Source: Chitinophaga ginsengisegetis (GTDB lineage Bacteria; Bacteroidota; Bacteroidia; Chitinophagales; Chitinophagaceae). From it: a DNA stretch of 64,000 nucleotides. This document shows, piece after piece, positions 51,141-61,316 of this stretch. The DNA lies in the NCBI RefSeq assembly GCF_900168065.1, contig NZ_FUZZ01000004.1, positions 1 through 64,000 of the forward strand, given 5' to 3'. Position 1 is the first letter of the stretch; each line of letters opens with the position of its first letter. Position numbers and translations under genes: made by a program. The notes below the pieces were generated by a model. It ran no database searches. It was not told the origin of the DNA and saw nothing but the letters and a program-made list of their open reading frames with translations.

Positions 51141-53303
51141 ATGAAGAAACTTACGCTACTCATTGTTTTTATCGCGCTGTATTATTTACCCACACAGGCG
51201 CAGCCCGGAAAGGGCATCCGGTGGAGCCTCGACGGCAAATCTTATTTTAAAGCCACCCCGGCCGGGATCGAATCTTTCCCGCTTTCCGGTGAACCATCTT
51301 CCCTTAAAATTCCCGCAGCCAGCTATCATAGCCTTGCTATAAAGGATTTTTATTTTTCCGGAGATGAAAAAAAAGTACTGCTTTATACCAACTCAAAAAA
51401 AGTATGGCGCTACGAAACCCGCGGCGACTACTGGCTACTGGACATTGCCAGCGGAAAGCTGCTGCAGCTCGGGAAAGATAAGCCCGCGTCTTCTCTTATG
51501 TTCGCTAAATTATCACCGGACGGCACCAAAGCCGCCTATGTAAGCGGACATAACATTTTCGTGGAAGACCTCTCCACCGGCGCCATTACTCCCATCACTA
51601 CTGATGGTACCCGCCGTTTTATCAATGGCACATTCGACTGGGCCTATGAAGAAGAATTCGGCTGCCGCGACGGCTTCCGCTGGAGCCCCGACAGCAAGCG
51701 CATCGCCTACTGGCAGATCGATGCCACGAAGATCCGCGACTTCCTCATGATCGATAATACCGATTCCATATATTCTTTTACAGTACCGGTAGAATACCCG
51801 AAAGCAGGAGAGAGCCCTTCCGCCTGCCGCATCGGCGTAGCAGATATACAAACTGCTAAAACAACCTGGATGCAGGTTCCAGGCGATCAGCAACAACACT
51901 ATATTCCCCGTATGGAATGGGTACCCGGTAAAAATACCCTCATCATCCAGCAGCTGAACCGCAAACAAAACGAAAGCAAAATAATGCTCTGCGATGCCGC
52001 TAATGGAAACGTTCGCTCTATTTACCAGGAAAAAGACAGCGCCTGGATCGATGTAAAATCACGCTGGGACGATGACAACATCGCCGGATGGGACTTTATC
52101 CGCAACAGCAAATCCTTCATCTGGGTAAGTGAACAGGACGGCTGGCGTCATCTCTACAATATTTCTACGGAAGATGGTAAAGCTACCTTGCTCACACCCG
52201 GTAACTATGATGTGATCAGCATTGCCAAAATTGATGAAGCCACCAACACTATCTATTTCCTGGCCTCGCCGGATAATCCCACCCAGCAATATCTTTATAG
52301 GGTGCCGTTAAACGGCGGCAAGGCGGAACGCATTACGCCGGCCAACGAACCTGGTTCCCACGAATATAAAATTTCCCCTTACGGCGCATGGGCTATCCAC
52401 GACTTTAGCAACGCCTATACTTATCCTGTTAGTGAAAACCTGCAGCTGCCTGCGCATAAAAGCAATGGCAATACAGTATTGAATGCGATCACCAAAGGCG
52501 CCGCAGCGCCCAATAAACCGGAGTTTTTCAGCATCACTACGGTTGATGGCGTTACCATGAGCGGCTGGATGAGTAAACCCGCCAATTTTAATCCCGCTAA
52601 AAAATACCCCGTGGTATTTTATGTATACGGCGAACCCGCCGGCGCTACAACACTGGACGCCATCGGCGCAGGCCGTAACTTCCTCTATGATGGTGACATG
52701 GCCGCCGATGGATATGTATACGTATCAATGGACAACAGGGGCACCCCGTTGCCCAAAGGCCGTACCTGGCGTAAATGCGTGTACCGCAAGGTAGGATTGA
52801 TCAATGCACGCGACCAGGCAATGGGCACTAAAGCATTGCTGCAGAAATATACTTTTCTTGATCCGCAACGGACCGCTGTATGGGGCTGGAGCGGTGGCGG
52901 CTCTATGACGCTGAACCTCCTGTTCCAGTATCCGGAAATTTATAAAACAGGGATCGCTATTGCCGCAGTAGGCAACCAGCTTACTTATGATAACATTTAC
53001 CAGGAACGTTACATGGGTCTGCCCGAAGAAAACCGGGAAGACTTTGTAAAAGGTTCGCCTATCACTTACGCAAAAAATCTCCAGGGCAACCTGCTGTACA
53101 TCCACGGCACCGGCGACGATAACGTACATTATCAGAATGCGGAAATGCTGCTGAATGAACTGATCAGGTATAACAAGCAGTTCCAGTTTATGGCTTATCC
53201 TAACCGTACGCACAGTATCTCTGAAGGACAAGGAACTTTCGAGCACCTGTCTACTTTATATACTAATTATTTGCGTTCGCATTGTGAACCGGGCGCAAAA
53301 TAA
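51141..53303 (+). CDS. Dipeptidyl peptidase IV (S9B)
   Basis: This 720-residue secreted peptidase has a signal peptide (MKKLTLLIVFIALYYLPTQA), a beta-propeller and a C-terminal alpha/beta hydrolase domain. The triad is Ser584 (VWGWSGGGSMTLNL), Asp659 (YIHGTGDDNVHYQN) and His691 (YPNRTHSISEG). The S9B N-terminal double-Glu motif is in FDWAYEEEFGCRDGFRWSP. It releases X-Pro dipeptides from peptide N-termini in the periplasm. The longest frame starts at TTG 51111; ATG 51141 starts the signal peptide. Confidence 0.96.
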   Translation: MKKLTLLIVFIALYYLPTQAQPGKGIRWSLDGKSYFKATPAGIESFPLSGEPSSLKIPAASYHSLAIKDFYFSGDEKKVLLYTNSKKVWRYETRGDYWLLDIASGKLLQLGKDKPASSLMFAKLSPDGTKAAYVSGHNIFVEDLSTGAITPITTDGTRRFINGTFDWAYEEEFGCRDGFRWSPDSKRIAYWQIDATKIRDFLMIDNTDSIYSFTVPVEYPKAGESPSACRIGVADIQTAKTTWMQVPGDQQQHYIPRMEWVPGKNTLIIQQLNRKQNESKIMLCDAANGNVRSIYQEKDSAWIDVKSRWDDDNIAGWDFIRNSKSFIWVSEQDGWRHLYNISTEDGKATLLTPGNYDVISIAKIDEATNTIYFLASPDNPTQQYLYRVPLNGGKAERITPANEPGSHEYKISPYGAWAIHDFSNAYTYPVSENLQLPAHKSNGNTVLNAITKGAAAPNKPEFFSITTVDGVTMSGWMSKPANFNPAKKYPVVFYVYGEPAGATTLDAIGAGRNFLYDGDMAADGYVYVSMDNRGTPLPKGRTWRKCVYRKVGLINARDQAMGTKALLQKYTFLDPQRTAVWGWSGGGSMTLNLLFQYPEIYKTGIAIAAVGNQLTYDNIYQERYMGLPEENREDFVKGSPITYAKNLQGNLLYIHGTGDDNVHYQNAEMLLNELIRYNKQFQFMAYPNRTHSISEGQGTFEHLSTLYTNYLRSHCEPGAK

Positions 53304-53312
53304 GTACCTTTG
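53282..53312 (+). promoter_or_regulatory. Promoter of the small membrane gene inside the DPP IV 3' end
   Basis: TTG (53282-53284), a 20-bp spacer and TACCTTTG (53305-53312) match the Bacteroidota consensus. The -33 element lies in the last codons of the DPP IV gene, so the next gene has its own promoter. Confidence 0.65.
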
Positions 53313-53331
53313 CCTCCCTAAATTGAAAAGT

Positions 53332-53727
53332 ATGTCCAGGACAGCTATTATTGGAATACTGGCAGTGTTGCTGGTGATTGTATGCGCCTTTTTGCCGTGG
53401 TCGGTGGTAGACGTGGAAGGCAGGCACCTGGTATTTACAGGCGTAAACGGAACAGGTTCCAATTACGGAGAGCCCGGCCGGTTATGTATTATCCTTTCTG
53501 TATTGGCAATTGGAATATTCCTGGTGAAGAACAAGTGGGTGTCCAGGGTGAACCTCTTTATTGTAGGGTTCCTGCTGGCCTGGACCTTCAGGAATATGTT
53601 GTTGTACTCAAGATGTGAAATGGGCGATTGCCCGCAGTCGCAACCCGGTCTGTACCTGTCTTTCGCCGGTGCGCTGGTGGCTTTTGCCTGTGTGTTGTTT
53701 ACACGCTCGCCAAAAAGCAGTAAATAA
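53332..53727 (+). CDS. Small four-helix membrane protein
   Basis: This 131-residue protein has about four hydrophobic helices (TAIIGILAVLLVIVCAFLPW; LCIILSVLAIGIFLV; VNLFIVGFLLAWTFRNMLLY; AGALVAFACVLF). The loop before helix 2 (VEGRHLVFTGVNGTGSNYG) and the CEMGDCPQSQPG loop with two Cys probably face the periplasm. No family with known function was recognised. The ATG at 53332 follows a good promoter. A strong terminator ends the gene. Confidence 0.75.
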   Translation: MSRTAIIGILAVLLVIVCAFLPWSVVDVEGRHLVFTGVNGTGSNYGEPGRLCIILSVLAIGIFLVKNKWVSRVNLFIVGFLLAWTFRNMLLYSRCEMGDCPQSQPGLYLSFAGALVAFACVLFTRSPKSSK

Positions 53728-53740
53728 GGAACGAATAACC

Positions 53741-53778
53741 AAAGCGGCATCCGGGTAATTTCCGGATGCCGCTTTTTT
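53741..53778 (+). terminator. Strong terminator between convergent genes
   Basis: A 14-bp perfect stem AAAGCGGCATCCGG with its complement is followed on the plus strand by TTTA. It lies 13 bases past the stop of the plus-strand membrane gene and just beyond the stop of the minus-strand VIT-like gene. Confidence 0.92.
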
Positions 53779-53782
53779 ATTT

Positions 53783-54427
53783 TCAGAAGATGGTTTTATG
53801 TAAGATCCACGCACCTGCCAGGATACCGGCTCCCATCACCCAATATCGTAAAATTACCGGGAGGGGACGTTGCGCGGTTACTTTCGCCTTGATAAAACTG
53901 AAAATGGTAAGCCCCAGGAAAACCAGGAGTATACTGGTTTGTGAGGCAGCCGCGAAATTTTCATTGGAGAGATAAGGCCCCAGCGAAAGGATACCGCCAA
54001 GCAAAAAGAAAACCCCTGTCATCAACGCACTCTTGATAGCACGGGAACGGCTAAACGCAGATTCCTTTACTTTCTCGTGTTCCAGCATCAGCTCCCATGA
54101 ATGGGCATCCTTCTCCATTTCCTGTTCTATATGCGCAATCACACGTGGCGTGATATCCAGGCGTTGCAACTTGGTGCGTTCCTGGTCCGACAACAGGGCG
54201 CTGTCGTGCTGCAGGTCGCCTTTGTTAGCCTGGAACGCGCTGATCATCACCAGCACAGCGCCGATAATCCACGCACACAGGTGAATGGTATAAAAGGTCT
54301 GGACCTCAATGGGAAATACCTGTATCACCTGCGTAGCAAAGAACAACAGGAAAAGCCCATCGGGGAACCCGATTAAAAAATCTGTCTTCCATCCTGAACT
54401 ACGGATGGCTTTATGGGATGTAGTCAT
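53783..54427 (-). CDS. VIT1/CCC1-like membrane protein
   Basis: This 214-residue protein starts MTTSHKAIRSSGWKTDFLIG, with a first helix DGLFLLFFATQVIQVF, and has about five helices. A cytosolic, Glu/His-containing helical segment joins them (HIEQEMEKDAHSWELMLEHE). The layout matches VIT1/CCC1 iron or manganese transporters, whose middle segment binds metal. Metal transport is inferred. The frame could extend to 54538 inside rocD; ATG 54427 is 10 bases after the rocD stop and is used. It is likely co-transcribed with rocD. Confidence 0.75.
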   Translation of the reverse strand: MTTSHKAIRSSGWKTDFLIGFPDGLFLLFFATQVIQVFPIEVQTFYTIHLCAWIIGAVLVMISAFQANKGDLQHDSALLSDQERTKLQRLDITPRVIAHIEQEMEKDAHSWELMLEHEKVKESAFSRSRAIKSALMTGVFFLLGGILSLGPYLSNENFAAASQTSILLVFLGLTIFSFIKAKVTAQRPLPVILRYWVMGAGILAGAWILHKTIF

Positions 54428-54437
54428 ACAAGGTTCA

Positions 54438-55676
54438 CTAACTGAAAGCCTGCTCCAGGCTTCTTTTAATGATTTGCACACAATCATTGATCTGTCCGGC
54501 ATTGATAGACAGGGGAGGTGCAAACCGTATTTTATCACCGTGGGTAGGCTTGGCCAGCAGGCCGTTTTCTTTTAAAGTAAGACAAAGGTCCCAGGCAGCT
54601 TCCGGGTCTTTATGTTCAATAACGATGGCATTCAGCAGTCCTTTACCACGGATGGTGGTGATGTATGGCGAATGCAGTTCCTTCAGGCCGTTGCGGAGCA
54701 ACAGGCCCATTTCCGCAGCGTTTTCCGCCATCTTCTCATCCTTCAGTACCTGCAGGGAAGCGATGGCCACTTTGCAGGCGAGCGGGTTGCCGCCGTAAGT
54801 AGAGCCATGTTCGCCCGGCTTGATGGTGAGCATGATCTCATCATCCGCGAGTACGGCGCTCACGGGCAGGGTGCCGGCCGACAACGCCTTTCCGAGTATC
54901 AGGATATCCGGGCGCACATTTTCATGATCGCATGCCAGCATTTTACCGGTACGGGCCAATCCTGTCTGGATCTCATCTGCAATGAACAGTACATTGGCGT
55001 CCTGGCAATACTGCCGCGCTTTGGACAAATATCCTTCATCCGGTACCATTACACCAGCTTCCCCTTGTATGGGTTCCACCAGGAAACCGGCTACGTTTTT
55101 ATCCTGTAAAGCCTGTTCCAGTGCGGTTAAGCTGTTGTATGGAATTACTTCATAACCCGGGGTAAACGGACCAAAGTTATCACGTGCCGCAGGATCTGTA
55201 CTAAAAGAGATCACATTCAGCGTACGTCCGTGGAAGTTATTGGCGCATACAATGATTTTTGCTTTGTCTTTCGGAACGCCTTTTACAATATATGCCCAGT
55301 GGCGGCAAAGCTTCAGCGCTGTTTCCACCGCTTCCACACCCGTGTTCATGGGCAGCACTTTATCATATCCGAAATAAGTAGTGATGTATTGTGCGTATTC
55401 TCCCAGCAGATCGTTGTGAAATGCACGGGAAGTAAGTGTCAGCTTTTTTGCCTGCTCTATGAGGGTGGCAATAATTTTAGGGTGACAATGCCCCTGGTTT
55501 ACGGCAGAATAGCCGGATAGAAAATCATAATAACGTTTGCCATCCACATCCCATAAAAAAACACCTTCGCCCCGGTCCAGTACAACCGGCAGCGGATGAT
55601 AATTATGGGCACCATACTGTTCTTCCAGCGCCAGGTAATGTTGTGATTTTTCGCTTATCGTGTATGAAGGTACCAT
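54438..55676 (-). CDS. rocD: Ornithine-oxo-acid aminotransferase
   Basis: This 412-residue PLP enzyme converts ornithine to glutamate semialdehyde. It opens with [20 protein letters not shown], then [20 protein letters not shown], followed by [20 protein letters not shown]. The PLP lysine is in [20 protein letters not shown], and [20 protein letters not shown] is the family signature. The ATG at 55676 gives a normal length. It catalyses a step of arginine/ornithine breakdown and proline interconversion. It is first in a two-gene unit with the VIT-like gene. Confidence 0.96.
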   Translation of the reverse strand: MVPSYTISEKSQHYLALEEQYGAHNYHPLPVVLDRGEGVFLWDVDGKRYYDFLSGYSAVNQGHCHPKIIATLIEQAKKLTLTSRAFHNDLLGEYAQYITTYFGYDKVLPMNTGVEAVETALKLCRHWAYIVKGVPKDKAKIIVCANNFHGRTLNVISFSTDPAARDNFGPFTPGYEVIPYNSLTALEQALQDKNVAGFLVEPIQGEAGVMVPDEGYLSKARQYCQDANVLFIADEIQTGLARTGKMLACDHENVRPDILILGKALSAGTLPVSAVLADDEIMLTIKPGEHGSTYGGNPLACKVAIASLQVLKDEKMAENAAEMGLLLRNGLKELHSPYITTIRGKGLLNAIVIEHKDPEAAWDLCLTLKENGLLAKPTHGDKIRFAPPLSINAGQINDCVQIIKRSLEQAFS

Positions 55677-55705
55677 AACTCAAAAGTAAGGAAAAAGATG
55701 AAAGA

Positions 55706-55730
55706 AGCTGTTAGCCGTCAGCTAACAGCT
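55706..55730. terminator. Hairpin between ACBP and rocD genes
   Basis: A perfect 10-bp stem AGCTGTTAGC/GCTAACAGCT around CGTCA. On the minus strand it follows the ACBP stop and is followed by TTCTTTCATC, a weak T-rich tract, so it may attenuate or stop the ACBP transcript before rocD. Confidence 0.65.
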
Positions 55731-55735
55731 CCGGG

Positions 55736-55999
55736 CTAATTGCCTCCTTTCAGCTTCTTTACCAGGTCCACATATTCCTGCATAGCCGCATCTTTCGTTT
55801 TACCTTTCAGCTCCGCCCACGCTTCATGCTTGGCTTTCGCCACAAAGTCAAACGGGTTGGAAGGGCCGTCATTATCCACATCGCCGGTTGTTCCCTGTTT
55901 GTACAGGGCGTACAGCTGCAGCAAAATTTCATTGGACGGTTTCTCCGGCAGGGTTTTGCTCGCTGCCACTGCCTCTTCAAACTGACTAGTTAGTTCCAT
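55736..55999 (-). CDS. Acyl-CoA-binding protein
   Basis: This 87-residue four-helix protein matches the ACBP family: FEEAVAASKTLPEKPSNEIL, LLQLYALYKQGTTGDVDNDG and AKHEAWAELKGKTKDAAMQE. The conserved Tyr and Lys of the YxLYKQxTxGD motif that contact the CoA adenine are present. It binds medium- and long-chain acyl-CoA and buffers their pool. ACBPs are typical of eukaryotes and are found in some Bacteroidota and Proteobacteria. The ATG at 55999 is clear. Confidence 0.95.
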   Translation of the reverse strand: MELTSQFEEAVAASKTLPEKPSNEILLQLYALYKQGTTGDVDNDGPSNPFDFVAKAKHEAWAELKGKTKDAAMQEYVDLVKKLKGGN

Positions 56000-56180
56000 G
56001 TGCGGTGAATTTTTAATTTTTTAATAATATGGGGTAACACCCTCATTTTCCCTTATGTCTATAAAGTTGAGCTTTATATATTAATATATCAAAAAAAGCC
56101 CGCGCAATGGTTTCTATCTCCTTAAAAACCAAATAACAAAACATAATTACTAAACGCATTAACTAATGAACTAATTTCAA

Positions 56181-56188
56181 TACCTTTG
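56181..56188 (+). promoter_or_regulatory. -7 box of the lepA promoter
   Basis: TACCTTTG matches the Bacteroidota -7 consensus, with TTA at the -33 position in place of TTG. It lies 17 bases before the ATG at 56206 and about 60 bases before the chosen lepA start at 56248. Confidence 0.55.
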
Positions 56189-56247
56189 CCGGCTGAAAAG
56201 GTCCGATGCAGTACATTGCAGCAGACTACGGAACAGCAAAACATCAT

Positions 56248-58041
56248 ATGAAGAATATTCGCAATTTTTGTATCATTGCCCATATTGACCACGGTAAAAG
56301 TACCCTGGCAGACCGTTTACTGGAGTTTACACATACTATTTCCGACCGCGACATGCAGGCCCAGGTGCTGGATGACATGGATCTTGAACGTGAAAAAGGT
56401 ATCACCATCAAGAGCCACGCTATTCAAATGGATTACACTGCAAAAAATGGTGAAAAATATATCTTTAACCTGATTGATACCCCCGGCCACGTGGACTTCT
56501 CCTACGAAGTATCCCGCGCGCTTGCCGCCTGCGAAGGAGCGCTCCTCCTGGTAGATGCCGCACAGGGTATCCAGGCACAAACTATTTCAAATCTTTACCT
56601 GGCACTGGAAAACGACCTCGAAATCATCCCCGTTATCAATAAAATTGATATGCAGGGCGCCATGATCGAGGAAGTGAAAGACCAGATCATTGAACTCATC
56701 GGCGTAAAAGGAGAAGATATCCTGCTCGCTTCCGGTAAAACCGGTATCGGCATCGAAGATATCCTCGAAGCCATCGTACACCGTATTCCCGCTCCAAAAG
56801 GCAGTAACGACGCGCCATTGCAGGCACTCATCTTCGATAGCGTATTCAACTCCTTCCGTGGTATCATCGCATATTTCCGCGTGTTCAACGGCTCCATCAA
56901 AAAAGGAGATAAGATCAGGTTCTTTAACAGCGGGGAAGAATATTTTGCAGATGAAGTAGGCATCCTGAAACTGGGCCTCGATCCCCGCAAGGAAGTGTTC
57001 ACCGGGGATGTAGGGTATATTATTACCGGTATCAAAAGCGCTAAGGAAGTAAAGGTAGGAGACACCATCACGTTGTCGAACAACCCCTGCCTGGAAGGTA
57101 TCAACGGATTCCAGGAAGTAAAGCCAATGGTATTCGCCGGTATCTATCCTGTAAATACAGAAGATTTCGAAGAGCTGCGTGAATGTATGGACAAACTGCA
57201 GCTGAACGATGCCTCCCTGACCTATGAGCTGGAAACCTCACAGGCGCTGGGTTTTGGCTTCCGTTGTGGATTCCTCGGTATGCTCCACATGGAAATCATC
57301 CAGGAACGCCTCGAAAGGGAGTTCAATCAAACCGTGATCACCACGGTTCCCAACGTAAGCTTCATTGCACACACCACCCGCGATGGTGTAATCACCGTAA
57401 ATAACCCGAGCGAAATGCCCGATCCCACCAAGCTGGACAGGATCGAGGAACCTTTCATCCGCGCACAGATCATCACCAAACCCGAATATATCGGTAACAT
57501 CATGACCCTGTGCCTCGGCAAACGCGGTAACCTCCTGAATCAAAGCTATCTGACCACCACCCGTGTGGAGCTGATGTTTGAAATACCACTCACGGAAATC
57601 GTATTCGACTTTTATGATAAACTGAAAAGTCAGACACGCGGATACGCCTCCTTCGATTATACGCCGATCGGATTCCGCGACAGTGACATCGTGAAAATGG
57701 ATATCCTCCTGAACAACGAAAAAGTGGATGCACTCAGTGCCCTGATCCACAGAAGCCGCGCGCAGGAGTTTGGCCGTAAACTCACCGAAAAACTGAAGGA
57801 ACTGCTGCCACGCCAGCAATTCCTTATCGCCATCCAGGCTGCCATCGGCGCAAAGATTGTTGCCCGCGAAAATATCAGCGCTATGCGTAAAGACGTAACC
57901 GCGAAATGTTATGGCGGTGACATCTCCCGTAAACGTAAATTACTGGAAAAACAAAAAGAAGGTAAGAAGCGTATGCGCCAGATAGGTAACGTGGAGATAC
58001 CACAGGAAGCATTCCTGGCGGTACTCAAACTGGATGATTAA
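56248..58041 (+). CDS. lepA: Elongation factor 4 (LepA)
   Basis: This 597-residue translational GTPase begins [20 protein letters not shown], with the P-loop AHIDHGKS. G2 lies in [17 protein letters not shown]3 in [12 protein letters not shown] and G4 in INKIDMQGA. The C-terminal LepA-specific domain is complete ([20 protein letters not shown]). EF4 helps ribosome assembly and translation under stress. The ATG at 56206 would add 14 residues; 56248 matches the family start. It ends in a long, perfect terminator. Confidence 0.97.
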   Translation: MKNIRNFCIIAHIDHGKSTLADRLLEFTHTISDRDMQAQVLDDMDLEREKGITIKSHAIQMDYTAKNGEKYIFNLIDTPGHVDFSYEVSRALAACEGALLLVDAAQGIQAQTISNLYLALENDLEIIPVINKIDMQGAMIEEVKDQIIELIGVKGEDILLASGKTGIGIEDILEAIVHRIPAPKGSNDAPLQALIFDSVFNSFRGIIAYFRVFNGSIKKGDKIRFFNSGEEYFADEVGILKLGLDPRKEVFTGDVGYIITGIKSAKEVKVGDTITLSNNPCLEGINGFQEVKPMVFAGIYPVNTEDFEELRECMDKLQLNDASLTYELETSQALGFGFRCGFLGMLHMEIIQERLEREFNQTVITTVPNVSFIAHTTRDGVITVNNPSEMPDPTKLDRIEEPFIRAQIITKPEYIGNIMTLCLGKRGNLLNQSYLTTTRVELMFEIPLTEIVFDFYDKLKSQTRGYASFDYTPIGFRDSDIVKMDILLNNEKVDALSALIHRSRAQEFGRKLTEKLKELLPRQQFLIAIQAAIGAKIVARENISAMRKDVTAKCYGGDISRKRKLLEKQKEGKKRMRQIGNVEIPQEAFLAVLKLDD

Positions 58042-58065
58042 GAAAATAATACCGATACTTTTTAT

Positions 58066-58120
58066 AAGGATGAGGGAAGATGAACCGGCTATATAGCTTT
58101 CATCTTCCCTCATCCTTTTT
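58066..58120 (+). terminator. Perfect 19-bp stem terminator of lepA
   Basis: AAGGATGAGGGAAGATGAA and its exact complement flank a 14-base loop, followed by TTT then AACTTTT. The stem is unusually long and perfect for a terminator. Confidence 0.9.
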
Positions 58121-58169
58121 AACTTTTCTAATTCCGGGAAAAACTTACATTTGAGAAAACCAATCACCC

Positions 58170-58724
58170 ATGCGTTCTTTAGTTCTCTCTTTAACATTCG
58201 TATTATCCGCGCTCACTTTCTCTGCTGTAAAAGCCCAACAGGCGCCACCTGCGGCGGATGAAGTAGTAAAAGATGCCTGCGCACAGGCAGCAAAAGCCAA
58301 TAAAAAAGTGATCGTCATCTTTCACGCATCCTGGTGCGGCTGGTGCCATAAAATGGATACCGCGATGAATGATGCCAGTGTTAAGAAAGCATTCGATAAT
58401 AACTACGAGATCCGTCATATCACCGTGTTGGAAAACGGCGCCAACAAAGCACTGGAAAACCCGGGCGGCGCTGACCTGCTGGCAAAATACCACGGCGATC
58501 AGGAAGGTATTCCTTTCTGGCTGGTATTAAACACCAACGGCGAACTGCTGGCCGACAGCCGCATGAAAGGTCCTACCGGTAAACTGCAAAATGTAGGTTG
58601 CCCTGCCCAGAAAGAAGAAGTGGAATACTTTGTAGGCATCCTCGAAAAAACATCAAAAATGAAACGCGGAGAACTGGATGCAGTACGCACCCGGTTTGGT
58701 AAAATAGCCTCCGCCGCACACTAA
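58170..58724 (+). CDS. Secreted thioredoxin-fold protein
   Basis: This 184-residue protein has a signal peptide (MRSLVLSLTFVLSALTFSAV, then KAQQ) and a thioredoxin domain with the active site HASWCGWCHKMDTAM. The GIPFWLVLNTNGELL segment carries the cis-Pro loop. A C-terminal extension has NVGCPAQKEEVEYFVGILEK, with an extra Cys. It is a periplasmic or surface thiol reductase of the TlpA/DsbD-gamma type; the partner is unknown. A hairpin terminator follows. Confidence 0.9.
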   Translation: MRSLVLSLTFVLSALTFSAVKAQQAPPAADEVVKDACAQAAKANKKVIVIFHASWCGWCHKMDTAMNDASVKKAFDNNYEIRHITVLENGANKALENPGGADLLAKYHGDQEGIPFWLVLNTNGELLADSRMKGPTGKLQNVGCPAQKEEVEYFVGILEKTSKMKRGELDAVRTRFGKIASAAH

Positions 58725-58736
58725 ATATTTTTTATC

Positions 58737-58780
58737 AAAGCAGCTGTTCAGCTACCTGTAGGTAAACGAACAGCTGCTTT
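58737..58780 (+). terminator. Branched terminator of the thioredoxin gene
   Basis: A 13-bp perfect outer stem AAAGCAGCTGTTC/GAACAGCTGCTTT encloses an inner 5-bp hairpin TACCT-GT-AGGTA. It separates the thioredoxin gene from the urease operon. Confidence 0.85.
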
Positions 58781-58887
58781 ACTGTTTATATACCCCGCCG
58801 TTTTATCAGGAAAATTCGTACTTTACCACTCCTTTCATACACCAGCCAATCTCCCGGAAACAAGTTTTTATACAACAATCTATTCAT

Positions 58888-59190
58888 ATGCACCTGACTG
58901 CACGGGAAACCGAGAAATTATTACTGCATCTGGCCGGAGAACTGGCCGAGAAAAGAAAAGCAAGAGGACTGCGCCTTAACTACCCGGAAGCCATTGCCCT
59001 CATCAGCAGCCGTTTAATGGAAGCAGCCCGCGACGGGAATACCGTGGCCGCGCTCATGCACTACGGCGCTACCATTCTTACCCGCGAAGATGTAATGGAA
59101 GGAGTCCCCGAAATGATACACGAAGTACAAATCGAAGCTACCTTTCCCGATGGCACCAAACTGGTCACCGTGCACGATCCTATCCGTTAA
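58888..59190 (+). CDS. ureA: Urease gamma subunit
   Basis: This 100-residue protein matches Ure[41 protein letters not shown] and [20 protein letters not shown], ending in [18 protein letters not shown]. It is the small structural subunit of the urease apoenzyme (UreABC trimer). The length is normal. It is first in the urease operon and precedes ureB by 21 bases. Confidence 0.97.
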   Translation: MHLTARETEKLLLHLAGELAEKRKARGLRLNYPEAIALISSRLMEAARDGNTVAALMHYGATILTREDVMEGVPEMIHEVQIEATFPDGTKLVTVHDPIR

Positions 59191-59211
59191 CCATTATTAA
59201 ATCTTACAACC

Positions 59212-59586
59212 ATGATCCCCGGAGAATATTTTTTGAAGAAAGAAGATATCATTGCCAATGCCGGCCGGAAAACGGTCAGGATCAGCGTGGTGAACACCGG
59301 CGACAGACCGGTACAGATAGGCTCCCACTGCCACTTTTTTGAAGTGAACCGCATGATGTCCTTCCCCAGGGAAGCGGCATTCGGTATGCGGCTTAATATT
59401 CCTTCAGGCAACGCAGTACGCTTTGAACCAGGGGAAGCCAAAGAAGTAGAACTGGTGGAACTCGGCGGCGCCCGGAAAGTGATCGGTATCAACAACCTCG
59501 TAAACGGCGATACCACCGATCCTGCTGTAAAAGCCGCTGCCATCGCCAAAGCAGCTTCCCTCAACTTTAAATCTGAACAACTATGA
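59212..59586 (+). CDS. ureB: Urease beta subunit
   Basis: This 124-residue subunit matches Ure[59 protein letters not shown] and [20 protein letters not shown]. It packs against UreC and stabilises the active-site flap. Its TGA stop overlaps the ureC ATG (ATGA), pointing to coupled translation. A minus-strand frame crossing this gene and ureC is a shadow. Confidence 0.97.
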   Translation: MIPGEYFLKKEDIIANAGRKTVRISVVNTGDRPVQIGSHCHFFEVNRMMSFPREAAFGMRLNIPSGNAVRFEPGEAKEVELVELGGARKVIGINNLVNGDTTDPAVKAAAIAKAASLNFKSEQL

Positions 59587-61304
59587 GCCTGTCTATCAGC
59601 AAAACAAAATATGTAAACATGTACGGTCCTACCACCGGCGATCGCGTACGGCTGGCAGATACAGACCTCATCATCGAAATAGAAAAGGACTATAACGTAT
59701 ACGGCGATGAAAGCAAATTCGGCGGCGGCAAAAGCGTGAGAGACGGCATGGCGCAATCGGCCACTGCACTGCGCAGCGAAGGCGTGCTCGATTTTGTGAT
59801 CACCAACGTGATCATCATTGACCACTGGGGTATTGTGAAGGGAGATATAGGGATTAAAGACGGTAAGATTGTTGCCGTAGGGCAGGCCGGTAACCCCGAT
59901 ACAATGGACGGTGTACATCCGCAGCTCATCATCGGTGCATCTACCGAAGTACATAACGGCGCTAACCTCATTGCTACCGCAGGTGGTATTGATACACACA
60001 TTCACTTTATCTGCCCGCAACAGGTGGATCACGCCCTCTTCAGCGGGGTAACCACCCTGATAGGCGGCGGTACCGGTCCGGCGGATGGCACCAGCGCCAC
60101 CACGGTAACACCGGGGAAATGGAACATCCAGCGCATGCTGCAGGCCGCAGAGGCATACCCGGTAAACCTCGGCTTCTTTGGTAAAGGCAACTGCGCTACT
60201 ACAGAACCATTGGTGGAACAGATCGCCGCCGGCGCACTGGGACTCAAAATTCATGAAGATTGGGGCGCTACACCGGCCGTAATAGACGCTTCCCTGAAAG
60301 TAGCCGATGAACTGGATGTACAGATCGCCATTCATACCGATACGCTGAATGAAGCCGGTTTCCTCGAAGATACACTCAACGCCATCAACGGCCGCGTAAT
60401 ACATACCTTCCACACCGAAGGCGCCGGTGGCGGCCATGCACCGGATATCATCCGCGCAGCCTCCTTCCCGAATGTATTACCCGCATCTACCAATCCCACG
60501 CGCCCATACACGGTAAATACCATCGATGAACACCTCGACATGCTGATGGTATGCCATCACCTGGATAAAAAAGTGCCGGAAGATGTGGCCTTCGCAGATT
60601 CCCGCATCCGCCCGGAAACCATTGCTGCAGAAGATATCCTGCACGACATGGGCGTATTCAGCATCATGAGCTCCGACTCACAGGCAATGGGCCGGATCGG
60701 TGAAGTGATTATCCGCACCTGGCAAACCGCCGATAAAATGAAGAAACAACGCGGCGCACTGGAAGAAGATAAAAACAGCGACAACGATAACTTCCGCGTA
60801 AAAAGATACATTGCCAAATACACCATCAACCCGGCTATCGCACACGGCATCTCCACACATATCGGTTCCCTGGAACCCGGTAAGATGGCGGATCTGGTGC
60901 TATGGAAACCCGCTTTCTTTGGCGTGAAACCGGAAATGATCATTAAAGGCGGCATGATCAATGCCAGCCGCATGGGCGATCCCAACGCATCTATTCCAAC
61001 ACCACAGCCGGTGGTGTACCGCCATATGTTTGGCGCACACGGAAAAGCACTGTTGCACACCAGCGTATTGTTCGTATCTGCGTTATCGTTAGAGAAAGGG
61101 ATTAAAGAAGAATACGGTTTGCAGAAGCAGCTGTTACCGGTGAGCAACTGCCGTAACATCTCCAAAAAAGACCTGATCCACAACGATAAAACACCCGATA
61201 TCACCGTAAATCCTGAAACATATGAAGTACGGGTAGACGGCGAAAAAATTACCTGCGAACCGTTAAAGGAACTGTCGCTCGCACAGCGCTATTTTTTATT
61301 TTAA
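59583..61304 (+). CDS. ureC: Urease alpha subunit (catalytic)
   Basis: This 573-residue subunit carries the nickel site. Lys222 ([12 protein letters not shown]) is the carbamylated bridging lysine. His ligands lie in [10 protein letters not shown] and in [16 protein letters not shown], and Cys324 of the mobile flap is in [10 protein letters not shown]. The Arg and His of the flap and the [14 protein letters not shown] region are also present. It hydrolyses urea to ammonia and carbamate in the cytoplasm. All catalytic residues appear intact. Confidence 0.98.
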   Translation: MSLSISKTKYVNMYGPTTGDRVRLADTDLIIEIEKDYNVYGDESKFGGGKSVRDGMAQSATALRSEGVLDFVITNVIIIDHWGIVKGDIGIKDGKIVAVGQAGNPDTMDGVHPQLIIGASTEVHNGANLIATAGGIDTHIHFICPQQVDHALFSGVTTLIGGGTGPADGTSATTVTPGKWNIQRMLQAAEAYPVNLGFFGKGNCATTEPLVEQIAAGALGLKIHEDWGATPAVIDASLKVADELDVQIAIHTDTLNEAGFLEDTLNAINGRVIHTFHTEGAGGGHAPDIIRAASFPNVLPASTNPTRPYTVNTIDEHLDMLMVCHHLDKKVPEDVAFADSRIRPETIAAEDILHDMGVFSIMSSDSQAMGRIGEVIIRTWQTADKMKKQRGALEEDKNSDNDNFRVKRYIAKYTINPAIAHGISTHIGSLEPGKMADLVLWKPAFFGVKPEMIIKGGMINASRMGDPNASIPTPQPVVYRHMFGAHGKALLHTSVLFVSALSLEKGIKEEYGLQKQLLPVSNCRNISKKDLIHNDKTPDITVNPETYEVRVDGEKITCEPLKELSLAQRYFLF

Positions 61305-61316
61305 CCCGGAGGAGAT

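Noticed and set aside
59187-60437. A 416-codon minus-strand frame across ureB and ureC
   Set aside because: It runs antisense to two certain genes with intact catalytic residues, lacks any family signature and has Cys/Tyr-rich composition typical of a shadow frame.
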